A DNA stretch of 51,773 bases, taken from NCBI GenBank assembly GCA_027596035.1, contig JADGJA010000044.1, positions 7,763 through 59,535 on the forward strand, in the 5' to 3' direction. Shown here one piece after another: positions 24,201 through 36,300 of the stretch (within the stretch, counting starts at the first letter, position 1; each line of letters begins with the position of its first letter). The notes under the pieces are model-generated. The model ran no database searches. It saw only the letters and a list, made by a program, of their open reading frames with translations, and had not been told where the DNA came from. The position numbers and the translations under genes are program-made. Origin of the DNA: Thoreauomyces humboldtii (Eukaryota; Chytridiomycota; Chytridiomycetes; Spizellomycetales; Powellomycetaceae).

Positions 24201-27200
24201 ACTTCCGACGTTGACGGTTCAAAAAATTGACATTTGCAAGACATGCTATCCTTGATGTAAAGTTCCTTAGAGCTTTTGAAAACCAGCTGGACCTGGAACG
24301 GCTTCTCCGAGGGCTGAATGATCCCCTGCTGTGGTGCCACCGTGAAGATATCGCCCTGCTCTTTTGAATCGAACACAAATCGGTAGCCGACTTCGTATTT
24401 GCCCTTATTGCGAAGAGTGCACTGTTGCTTCCCTTCTTCGTAGACCTTGATGACCCCGAAGTCAAGACCTTCGTATCCTTTTGGGAAGTGAAGATCGACT
24501 GCAATATCATATGCTTCCGCAGTAACAACTATAGGGATCTCTTGAACCACGCCGCCTACTTTCTCGGTGTCGCTGACCTCAAGTTTCAAAGACTTTTTGA
24601 TGACGACTGGCTTGGTTCCCTTAAAGTCCGCAGATACAACACATTCTTGAGACGGTTCCAAAATCCCTTCCAAAGGCGATACCTGAAATTCCTCTCCAAG
24701 CAGCTCGGCGCCTGCAAGCTTCCAAGCTACAGGAAGCAGCGTATTGTTTTTGAATTTCACCTCCCGTCTCTCAGATTTTCCAAGAAGGAGTTTATCAAAG
24801 CTGATTGCTTTCTTATCCACTTCAAGCTCGGGCTTTACTCCGAGACAGCTGATCTTGAAGAGAACAGGTTCTGGGTTGTCTTTCACGCAGAAGAGCACGG
24901 TATCTTCGAAATGGCTAGCAGTTTTTGGGTACGCCCAAATGGAAAGAACCTCTGATTGCCCTGGGGCAAGATCTATGGTTGAAGGTTCCAAGAAGAAAAC
25001 TTCCGATTTGACGTCGTTGCGCAAAGAGACGCCGACTTTGATCTCTTGCTTTCCCGGATTGGTGATATTCATTAATGCACGGTTCTCAGGGAACCTGTCT
25101 TGGTACTTTTCCCGAGACTTGCTGTTGAGGAGCGGACCAAACTCATAGGTTGCCGTTGCGGCAATGTACTCCCCATGGACGATAGCTTTCTCATCCTTGG
25201 TACGCCGTATCCTCGCGAATACTCGTTTGGGATCAGAAGCAATTGCTGCGTATTGGCAATGTCCGACGCAGTGGAGAGTGTATCGCGACCGAGATCCGAC
25301 AAGCTCGAAGTTCAAGGTTTGGTCAAACTTCCCGACTTCTCCCGATGCGAATCGAACCGTCATCTCCTTTCGTTCGTGGGGTTGGATGATCCATCGGCTT
25401 TTCTTGTTCTCCTCGCGGTCCGTTTCATCCTCGACCTCCACAACTCCTTTAGCATCCTCGACCTTGGGAATCTGCCGTGATCTCCTTGCACTTTCTGCTT
25501 TGATGGGTGCCCCCACTCCGCTCACCGCAGTGCTAGGTATGGAAACTTCCGTTGGAGCAGTTGCGTCCTCGTCGCCTTCTGGCGTCAGCGCTGGTGTAGA
25601 AAGGCTGAAATACTTCAGCTGTGCAGGCTGCTCGACCCGTTCTGGGGGGAATGTAATGATCTGCTCGGTGTACATATCAGGAATGCCATCTTTTGCTTCT
25701 TGCCCGTCATCTGCAAGTTTCAGGGAAGGGATATGCTCCGCCATCGCCTTGAAGACAGATTCTTCATCCAGGTTTGCATTGATCTCTACTAGGTAGCGAC
25801 TAGCTCCTTCATCAGGCAGATGCTGCTCGCCTTCCGCGACGGGTCCCCCACCAGGCAATTGCTCTAGGGGAGCCGTTGCATTAAGTTTTGCATTCTTTTG
25901 CGATTTTTTGTCTGCAGGAGGTGCGCCAGCCACAGCGCGATTGGCAACGGGCTTTTCTCCTTCTCGCAAAACGGCGACAATAGCCTCCAATGTAGAACTG
26001 TAGTTGTCAACGCGCCGGTAAGTGCTCTCGTTCTGGAAGAGTTCACCGCCTTCGGTGAGAGTGAATCGGGAAGAAAGATCGTCGCCGGGTTCGCGTTCCT
26101 GCCGCTCCCCGGCTTCACTACGAGCTCGTTCAGATCCTTTTTCGGGACGATCGAGAACATGGCGTTTTACTAGTTTTGGCGAGATGGCTCCTGTTTTCAG
26201 TTCTCGCTCTGGGGCCAAAGGAGCCACGGAAACGGATGATCCGCGAAGCCGTGTTAGCTCGCCGCGAGGAAGCGGTGATGGTGCGGATTTTTCAATCTTC
26301 TCAGGCGCGCGAGTGCTGACGGGCGCACGCTTCTTTTTTGCTCGCGCACGCTCTTCTTCAGCCTTTCGCTCGTTTACTCTGAGTGCTAGTTCTTCCTCCC
26401 AAAGCCTACGTTCCTGCTTCTTACGATTGAGCTGTTCTTTGACCAAACGACGATGTTTCGCAATCATGCGATCATACTTGTCCCTTTCGACTTCCGTCAT
26501 GTTGTCGTAGTCTGTTTCAGACACTTCCTGTAGTGGCGAAAGGTCTGGATCCTTCTCCACTCCGGATCGTTGCGCATTTGCTTCTCTATCTCGGATGTGC
26601 AATGCATCCGCTGTGAGGTTGAAAACGAGAGGACGCCGACCCTTTTCCGGGAGGGCTCGCAGAAGAGCTCGAAGGATCAGAGGCGTGCTTCCGTATTTGC
26701 TCTCGAGACCGTCGACAACAATCCCGCGAGCAAACTCGTCCATCCGTAGACGGTTCTTGATAATCTCGGTAATGGTGTCCTCTGGAATGGAGATCTGGGT
26801 CTCTGAGGGATCATGATACTCGCCGTGGCCAAGATCACCGTCTGGCTGCTCTCCTGCGGTTTGATTATGACCGGGTCCGTGACCGTGCATTTCTGCGCTC
26901 TCGGCAAAACCAGCCGCACTTTGTAAGCTTCTGTTCGGAACAGGAAGAGCAGGAGGCCCATGTGTAACCTCGATGATCTTGATGCCACTCGTGTCAGCTT
27001 TCAGATGCGCATCAATTGCTTCGTCTAGGTGGATATAACCAAGACTGTAGGTTTTGCAGATTCGTCTGGCCTGAGATCTCCGTCCGGAAAATGGTGGTCC
27101 GTGGAGAATAATGCTCAAAACTGGCTCTCCCGTGCTGGTTGATGATTGTGCTTCATACACCACTGGGATCGTCGCGGGAAGCGGAGCTGGCTGAGGGATT

Positions 27201-30200
27201 GGAAGAACAGCGTAGGAGCGCCCGACCTTCGTTTGAGTCAAAGGAGCTCCGACGCCCAAAGTTGCTGATTCCAGAAGTTCTCCAACTCCACTTTGGATAG
27301 CGGCTTCTGCAGTAGCAATATCCCGTCCCGTCTTTTCCGCACGAATCTTCTGCATTGCTAACTCTGCGACGCTTTCAGGCAAACCGCCTCCGAGCTCGCG
27401 TGGTGGTATATAGGCTACTCCATTGACATATCCATCAAAATGGCGTAGTAGAGTTTCTTCTTCCAAATACTGCTTGTCGAACTCCACAGAATACATCTCG
27501 ATGGGGTGGTCGCTAGGGTTTACCACAAAAAAGCGACTGGTGATTCCATCAGAACAGGGTAGCACGGGGCCCAACGTGATTTTACCCGGCTCGAACTCGA
27601 TGCAGGGAAGGATGCCGCGGCCACGCACACGAAGTGGAGATAACTTTGAGTTCATGTTGATTTTGAGAAGAATGGAATCGTCGTATGTCTTATTTTCTGA
27701 TGGGACAAAGCGAACCGTTAAGATTGAGCTTTCGCCCGGTTCGAGAACTCCGGATGATGGTACGACGTCAAAGTCTTTGAGCTTGCTGCGGACCATCTTT
27801 CGTCGAACTCCTGCCTTGGTCGACGCAGAAGTGCCTTGCGCGTTAGTGGTGATCGACCATTCGCACGGGGCCGGGTATGGATTTTGGAGTTTGACAGAGC
27901 CTGTTTTGCGAGTGCCACAAAGAACTTCGCCAAAGTCCAGTTCAGCGGTCGAAAGTGTCAGATCCGGCACAGTGATGGATGCGCGAAGGTGGATACCAAT
28001 AGTTGGTCCGCCAGCCACCTTCACCGGAAGATCGACCTCAAGAGGTTCCGGGCCCCCGTTGTTATTTCGAGCCTGGAATGCGACCGTGAACTCCGCTGTT
28101 TCCTGAGCCGGAAGCGATCTTACTTTATCAGGTTCGATGGTGAATCCAGTCCCGATAAGCATACTCTTATCAAGTGTCAGAGTCAAGGGGTAGTGACCCG
28201 TGTTCTTCAGTCTCACAGTCTCTTTCTTAAATGTGTTCCGGATCACATTGCCGAAATCACAGATGTAGTTGGAAAGCCGAACGAGGGAGCTCTCACTCAA
28301 GGTCAGTGTATTCTTTTTGTCACTCGCTTTCATCTGCTGACTCTTGTGGAAAAGGAATGGAGAGCCAATGAATCGACCTTTGGGTTGGGGCGGAAGCTTA
28401 ATCCTCGTGTCTTCGTTGAGACGAGCGAGAAGCTCCAGAGTTTTCTCTCTCAATAGCAAGCTGTCCGCACGTTCTTCAATTTCGGCATCGACAACTCGTG
28501 TTTCTACAGCGGGTGTTGTACTTTTTGGCTTCTTGCCAACGCCAGCGCTGGCCTTTAGTTCAGCGACGTGTGCCTCATAATTGTCGTCCGCGATGCGCGG
28601 GATGTTAAGTCCAATTCGCGGGAAGGTCCCTCGTCCCGTAACGCGGATACGGACAGGTTCAAACTTCGCAATCTGCACAAAAAAGCTGTCGTCGATTGCT
28701 TCTGGCACTGCAATGCAACACCGTACAGATATCTTCTGACGAGACTTCGGGGCTAGGGTACCCGATGCCGGCGAAAGAGTGACCTTCTGTTGAAGCGAGG
28801 ACAAAGGCAGCAGCAAGGCGCTAAAGTCAAAGCTCACTCTCCCAGTGTTGATTAGGGTGACATCTTGCTCAACGACATCCTGGTAGGGTTGGATGCCAAA
28901 GTCGACTGTCTGACGATCAAACTGATATTCAACCACAGCCACATCTCCGCGCATGGAGACTTCGTACTTCGGACCCCCCGAGACATCACAGATTGCCACA
29001 GCGTTGAACTTTCCGCAGACGTGGCCGGCGAACGTTGCCTCGATCATTTCACTTTCCCCTGGGAGTAGGGATCCGCGCATCGGGCGGATATCAAATATTT
29101 GTCGAAGCAGGGCTTGATCTGTGCCGCCTGTGGAGCCATCCTGATCATCTTCGATGTCTTGGAAGTACCACGAGTAGTATACTGGAAGAGGACTGTTGTT
29201 TGAAATGCCGAAGATTGTCTTCCGGTCGGTATTGTTGGCGATGCAGCCATAGTCGATGACCGAGGTCTCAAAGCCAAGATTAGGGAAGGTCACTTCACTG
29301 TAGATCTCGACAACGTCCTTTTGTGGATGCTCCGCGTAGCTGACGACGAGCTTTGCGTGTTCCTTCTTTGTGATTCGATCTCTGTGATACGATGGGTCGT
29401 ACGCGACCGTGACAGTGGCCGTGTCGCCAGGCTCCAAAGGCTCCTCAAATACCCTCGGAGTTACCGTGTAAGCGCTCGGAGATTTGAAAGAGATGTGAAG
29501 AGGTAGGCTTGATGTGTTTTTCAGCTGAAGTTCTTCAAAGAGCTGAACGTATTCATCATCAGTCTCGTGGGCCGCAGAAAACTTCAAGGTAGCCGGCTTC
29601 ATCTTCATCAAAGGATTGATAAAATTCGCCGTGACAATTGCTGTGAGGACCTGACGTCGTGTGGGATCTTTGTCCATAAAGCCCTGACAGACAAGGTTCT
29701 CGCTCACTTCCATTGCTTTGCTTGAGAATCCTTTGACGGTTATCTCCTGGGATGTCCCAGGTTTTAAAGTGAAGCGGGCTGGGATCACTTCAAAGACCGG
29801 CTCGTAAGCAGCGGTCTCCTTATTTGTCTTCTTGTCATCCAGGGACCAAATAAGTGTTTGAGGGCGGCGACCGCGATTGAACAGCGTAAAACACTTGCTG
29901 CAAGGTCGACTGCTGAAGACATGGCTGAAATTGATCCTGCTCAGTTCGTTGTCATATGTGATTGTTGTTCCTTGTCCACGGGCTGCGAGGTGCACCTCAT
30001 GTACGCCGCCAGCTTGTGTAGCAACTTTGACAATGTCCGTAAATTTTAACGAGTCGTCCAGATGCGCTGTGATCGTGAGTTCGGCTTCTCCGTTTGGTGG
30101 AATACGACCGGAGCGAGGCTGAACAGCAAAGACGGACGGCTCACTGACAGATGTGCAATCGAAGAGGGCGGAAATCAAGGAATCGTTTTTCAGAAGTAGA

Positions 30201-32848
30201 GTCATGGGTACGTGCTTCAGCACGGGGATCTTTCCCCAGTTGAGCTCCGTAGCCGAAACAATGACGTTTGGCCCGATGCCATTGGCGGTGATGTCCATGA
30301 CGATAGGGGTGTCCTCGTTCCCCCGAATAACCAAAAATATTGGAAATTCAATTTCCCCGAGACGCTTGATTTGAACCTGTACATTGATTTGCACTTCAGA
30401 GTGAGGTTCAAGGATGCCCTCTCGGTTTGCGGAAGTATACTGGAAAACATTGCGAGCGGACTCTTCTTGCGCCTGGAGTGTGTATCGCGCCGGATAGTCT
30501 GTGACGTTCTCAAGCACCACATAGCTGTCGTATGGATAGTTTAAGTAGCAATCGCCGTAGGCCAGGAGAGAATTTTGAAGCTTGATAGCCGGCACCACGC
30601 TTTCTGCATAGATGGGAAGACGAGCAAGGTCGGAACCAACGGAATCGACGTCGACGATGATGCATGCGTTGTATGCTTGCACCGAATGAGGAAGAAATGT
30701 CACAGTCAAAGATTCCGAGCCCGCGGGCCCGATGGCTCCTTCGGACGGAACGACGGAGAACTCGGGCTTCTGGCCATTGTCAATTGAAGGAATCCGCAAG
30801 CGGTAAGTCATGGAAATTTGCGATGTGTTGACCAGCTCGATCTGTTGCACGCTTTCAAAGCCGTAAGATACTTTTCCAAAGTTTACATCGGGTACTGTGA
30901 AGTGGAAAGACGGTCCGACAACACGGCCCTTGACGCAGATCCTGAGGGGCTCCGGCCCACCTTCCAACCGCCAAACAAATTCTTCTGATACGTCTCCCAT
31001 GACGTCCGGGTGAAAGGTGATCTGAATGTTGTGCTGCTCCCCGACTGCCAGTTCACCGCAGTCGGGGCTGAACCGAAATTTCGGCCCGAAGAGAGATGTT
31101 GACGGGTCCAGTGCGTATGAGATAGGGATATCGCCCCTGTTTTCCAATACCACCTCGTATGTGTGAAGAGTGTCAATAAAAATCTCTTCGATGTCCAAAA
31201 GCTCGTAGGAGAAGCGCGCCTTCGGCCCGTTTCCTTCCCCTTTGAGCTGTAAAGGGAGTCGCAGATCACGGCCAGCGACATCGCAGTATACGGTCTGTGA
31301 CTGGACACCAGCTGCAGTGGGCTCGAAGAAAACACTAACTTCGATGGAGGAGCTTGGCCAGATGGTCCCTTGTGCTGGCTCGATACGGAAAACTGAGTCA
31401 TCGAATAGAAGCGGATCCTGCTCGATGTTCCGCTTCTCGTTCCGGAAGCGCTGTGAGAGGAATGCTTGGCCCAAATCTGGGTCCTCTTCGCCCGGGGAAG
31501 CTAGCAATGCCGCTTTGCTCTCTTCCTCATTGCACGTAAGCTCAGCTTCTCTTCTTAAACGGTATGAGTCCTCCTCCGCAGCGGTTGCAAACTTCTTCCA
31601 TTTGAAGTCTGCCAAAATCTCGCTACGGTTGAAGATTCTCATAGTTTTCATCGATGCCAGCCCGATGAAGGTGTTGTCCATTTTGAGTGCTGGCTTTTCC
31701 AGCTTGATGTGAGCGTTGTCGGCAAAGCCATAAGCTGACATGTAGACACATTCTCCAGAATCGAAGGCCATCATGAGTCTATCGGTGAACTGACCACTTC
31801 TCTGCAACGGACAACTTCTGTGAGTTGCAAGACAGTCTGAGAGCGATACCCGCTAGAACTTACCGTGGGATGGAATTTCACATCGAACTGCATGGCCTCG
31901 CCAGCGCCAAGACTTCCTTCTTTGGGACTCAAGCTCCACGGCATGCAAGCCGCAGTTTTGAAAGTCGCTGCGCGGTTACCGATGTTACGGACTAACATAG
32001 TTTTTGTAGTGTCATAGTTTACTGGACAGCTGCTGAATCGCAACTCGTCCGGGAGATCGAAGATTGCTCGTGCACCAGTGGCCTTGATAGGCACCAGGAA
32101 GACTTCCCTTTCCGTGGTGCAGACGAGGTTGTAAGAATAGTCCACATTGGCTTCGGGAGTAAAGCTCACGACGTAAGTCACATCCATTCCAGGGGCGACC
32201 TTGCCCGATTGCAGGTTGGTGTTTTTAGCTCCTCGAATTGTGAATCGCGGGTTTTCGATCTCATCGACTTTGATTCGGCGAGGGATCTGCAAAAGACGCA
32301 ACGTGAGATGGAGTGACATAAGATGATAGTCATGCGTTTGCTCGGGTTACCTTGTCATTGTTCCTGAAGTTGATCGTCACTTCATACGTGGTAAAAGGCT
32401 GATACGACTGAAGCACGACTGTTGATGGAAATGGCTGGAATAGGGGCTTGTCTACAGGTACCTGACAAGGCTTGGATGCTGCTTCAGGATCATCGACGAG
32501 ACCGATAATGCTGGGAGTCAAGCTGCTGTGTGCATCTTGAGCGAGCCTTTCAGCGGTCGTAAGCGATCGTTCCTTGATGTACTGAGAAGGTGGTACCATC
32601 GGAAGAGGATCCGCCTTGTTGTTCTTTACAGGCGTTGGAATGGTCCCGACATGTGAAACAGTGCTGTGCGGTCCCTTCGGCATCACCCTCGTCTTTGAGG
32701 TGAGGGATGGTGGTGCGGTATTCATCTTTGCCGCAAGGTCGAGCGCAGCTTGGGCTGCCATGGCTTTACGAACACCTGGGGGTGGACGCGGCTTTCGTCG
32801 CCGGCTTGTCGAAGTACGTACTGTGGGTTGTGATTGCACGGATGCCAT
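18266..32848 (-). CDS. HYDIN: HYDIN, central-pair protein of motile flagella
   Basis: Giant axonemal protein of the C2 central-pair projection, needed for flagellar bend switching. Six exons: 32848-32351, 32286-31864, 31801-19317, 19250-18970, 18902-18667 and 18589-18266. Total 14,247 nt, 4,748 aa (mouse about 5,100). Exon 3 is 12,485 nt without a break. The N-terminal hallmark is visible across splice 2: FHPT-RSGQFTDRL, then ADFKWKKFATAAEEDSYR. The protein is built of repeated immunoglobulin-like MSP/ASH modules, recognisable by recurrent F-x-P, GxLxPGES and NxG patterns. An adenylate-kinase-like insert starts near residue 1860 (ILHGPPFSGRRSQ at about 1873-1885; GIVVDGL further on) and is followed by a charged helical stretch rich in E/K/R. 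The C-terminus has YEPSRLGDAR and ATGGDFVCPLFGH, as in green-algal and animal HYDIN. The last exon ends with a Ser/Lys-rich segment before WIFYLKAAS. Introns are 62-77 nt with GT-AG ends. The gene implies a motile flagellated stage. Confidence 0.97.
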
Positions 32849-33338
32849 GGTGTTTGATGTTTGTTCAGATAGCCTGAGCGTCGACAGCTGATCTGATGAG
32901 GGGTTGAGCGCCTTGAGAGCCAGCTCGCAGGCGATTGAACAGGAGGGAGGCCAAAAATGACAGGGGACGTTTATGAATAATATTTACAACCAGCCAGCTG
33001 TTGTAACGTCTGGATATCGTACACCCTCGCTTCGCTCGGAAATTGTGGGAAGTCTGGTACGAGATGGAAGTATGGAGGAGTTTAGAAGGTGGCGATGGAG
33101 AAGCGCGGAGTGCGAGACGCGTCAGCAACGACAGAAGGGCTGCGGGGCTGTGCTTGTTCACTTGGACATCTCATCAAGACTGATCATCAAGTCCACAAAA
33201 TGTCCGACATGTCCAGATGTATAGTTCCTCCGGCAAGGGTAGGTACTGGACCTTGAAACCCACGCCGAGCCCACGTAATTTCGGTTCTATCGGAGAACCA
33301 CTTCTTGAGAGACTTGCGAGCGAACCGCAGCTGCAGAC
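32849..33338. promoter_or_regulatory. Bidirectional promoter, HYDIN / SCC3
   Basis: 490 bp between the divergent start codons of HYDIN (32848, minus) and SCC3 (33339, plus). No coding segment or known element is recognised. Confidence 0.5.
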
Positions 33339-36300
33339 ATGTCGTCAGACCACGAAGGCTCCTCGAGCCTTGCAGAGTCCGTTTCCGCCGAGACAACTGC
33401 CTCTCAACTTCGAAGATCTACCCGCGTGCGTGCGAGCACCACAGCCGTCCCCACAGAAACGCCTTCCAAAGGTACAGAACAGCAGATGCGTAAGGAAGGT
33501 CGCGTCCTGTCAGGCTAACTCACTGCTTACCTGGTTGTCCTGGAGTTGTCAAGAAGGCAAAGGTTTCACGAAAGAAGCAGGCAATAGCGGAAACTGAACA
33601 CGAAAGTGACGTTCCTCAAGAGGAACGCCCGGTCCAGGGCGAGGAAGGAGAAGACTCGACTTCTGACGCCGATGTACCTGAAGGGAGCGAGACAGCGGAC
33701 GGCGCACGCTCTGAGGGAGCATGCGACTCTGATGAAGAGGAGTCTGAAGGAAACCAAAGGAGGCTGCGTGCTCAGAGGGCGAGGAATGGAACGGCATATG
33801 CAAAGGCAGCCAGGGGAATGAAGACGCCGCCGAGGAAACGGGCACCGAAGAAGAAAGCGACAACCGCCGCGGGAGCCGATACCACTCTGTTCCAGATTGT
33901 CATGGACTACGGAGACGCGATTGAGCCGCAGATCTCCGATTGGATTGCTGACTATACTGAGGATCGAATAGCCGCCATGGTTGATCTTGTTAACTTTCTT
34001 ATCGAGGTTGGTCTTGCATCGTTGGGGTTCTCGTTGTCTTCCCACGCCTACTGATTTCATTGTCACAGTCCTCGGGTTGTTCCGGAAGGCTTGAAGCTAT
34101 CGATTTTGAGGATCACGATAGCATTACTGAGAGGCTTACAGATCTACAAAGTCAGATCGAGCCGGTGCGTAGAGCAAAGTCCAGGTTTTCGGAATCTTTC
34201 TCAGCTAATGCCCCTTCTGCAGAGAACTCATCAAAACTACCCTATTATTGTGAAAGGCAGAAAGACAGGCAGCAAGTTTCGCAAGAACTTCACAGAATTC
34301 TGGACCAAGTGGGTCATTCGTCTTCGAAATGGTGTCCTTTTCCAGGATGACGGCTGGTGCTTTGAGGCGCTGGTCGTGTGGCTGGTAGCTATGAGCTCGT
34401 CCGTGTGCCGTCCATTTCGTCACACCGCCACGGCTGCAGTGCTGGCGCTTATCAGCGGCTTTTGTAACATGAGCAAGCAGATCCATAGCGAGTGGACAGT
34501 TGCAAACCGTCAGCTAGGAGCCGAGGTGAAAAGGCTTGCGGCCGGCAAAAAGACGCCAAAAACCCGCGCTCTGGAAGAAAGAGTGGAGGATCTGCACAAC
34601 AAGATGGTTAAACTGGAAACATGCATGAACGATCTTTTTGATAGGTACAAGCTGAGCTGTCCGAGAGTCTCAGATCAGAATCTCATACGTTCGGAAAACA
34701 GTGTGTTTGTTCACAGATACCGAGATACCGACTACGTGATTCGGATGGAATGCATTAGCGAACTTGGGATTTGGATCCAGAAGTTCCCTGATACGTACTT
34801 GGATCCGCAGTACCTTCGGTACTTAGGCTGGCTGCTCTCAGACAAGGTAACTCCGATCTGAGATATTGTGACTTTGATTTTTGATTGCACCTTGACCAAA
34901 TAGTTTTCTTAGAATCATCTTGTGCGAATGGAAGCCGTGCGCTCGCTATCTAAGCTTTATGCAATCGAGTCAATGGTCTCAGGGCTACGCCCGTTTACCG
35001 AAAGGTTTCGACCTCGGCTCCTACAAATGGCTGTGCGGGAAAAAGACGTTGAAGTAAGGGCTGAAGCTGTTAACGCCATCACTCGGATAGCCACAGCGGG
35101 CCTGCTGGAAGATGCCGACAATGTTGCCCTTCTGCCGCTGATCTTCGATGAAGACCCACAAATCCGAGCCACAATTGCCCACCTTGTCAAAGATATTTGG
35201 ACGGAGGAGTACCTTCCGGCCAAGATAGATGAGCTGACGGCCATTCGTTCGGAGGAAGAACTTGCTGACATTAAGGAAGCCTGGATCGAAACAAAGTGCT
35301 TGTGCGAAATGCTTATCCGATTTGCAAGCATTCAAAACGCGGCAAATCAGAAGCAAGCGCAAGAGAGAGAGTTACAAGCTAAGAATTCAGCTGGCGGTTC
35401 ATCGTCAATTCCGGAATCGCAGTCGCAGACGCAACCACACTCTCTTTTTGACCCGGCACTTTCCAACGCTACCCTCGACCTGGATGGCGACGAGGACGAC
35501 GACTACACCGAGGAAGAGTTGGAAGAGCGTGAACGTGCCAGAATCGACCGCAATCAATTTTCGAGCTGGATTACTAAGAATGACGTCGTCAGAGAGAGTG
35601 TGATTGGATTTGGGCAGGTGGCCGCCGCCGTAGCATCACTTTGGGACGATTTCAAGATCCTGCAGAACTGGCAAGACATGTGCGAGTTCCTGGTGCTAGA
35701 CGTATCCAGACACGAGTCGCCCAGTCCAGAACGCTCCGCAGAGCGTTCGAAGCCGGGAACTGCTGGCATGCAGCTAACGGACGATGAAGAAACTTGCTTG
35801 GTGTACCTTATCAATGCCGCTGTCGCACGTGCGCTTGAGGAGCCGCCCAAATCTACAGGGCAAAGCAAGAAATCTGCGCAAACACAAAGCGATGCACGCG
35901 GAGACGTTACGCGAGGCCTCATCAAATACATTCCGAAGCTTATGAAGCGCTTCAGCAACGAGTATGTTGGTGCTGGACGGGAGCGGGCCAGCGAAATCGC
36001 TATCTTGATACGAAACATCGACGTGGGCATGTATTTGGAGATGCGCATGCTGAAGGTATGCTCGTAATGCAACCTAGATCCGTTGAGCCCCATTTATAAC
36101 GAATCTTCTATGGCCAGGCGTACGATGCGCTTTTCGATGATGTTCGGAAAATGTTTGTCAAGCACTCCGATCGTGAAGTCCTTCAAGAGTGCTCACGGAC
36201 TCTTTGGTGTATGACGGGAGGCCACGCAATTTCCGGTTACGGAGGTACCACCGAGGAGTCGCAAGGTGCCAGTGCAAGAACATTGTATGCAGGCGCTATT

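Noticed and set aside
23936..31401. Many plus-strand frames of 60-227 aa inside HYDIN
   Set aside because: Shadows of the continuous HYDIN coding frame; no recognisable domains.
34165..34204. Alternative SCC3 acceptor at 34204
   Set aside because: It would make a 40-nt intron, shorter than any other in the window (minimum 55); the acceptor at 34222 gives 58 nt.
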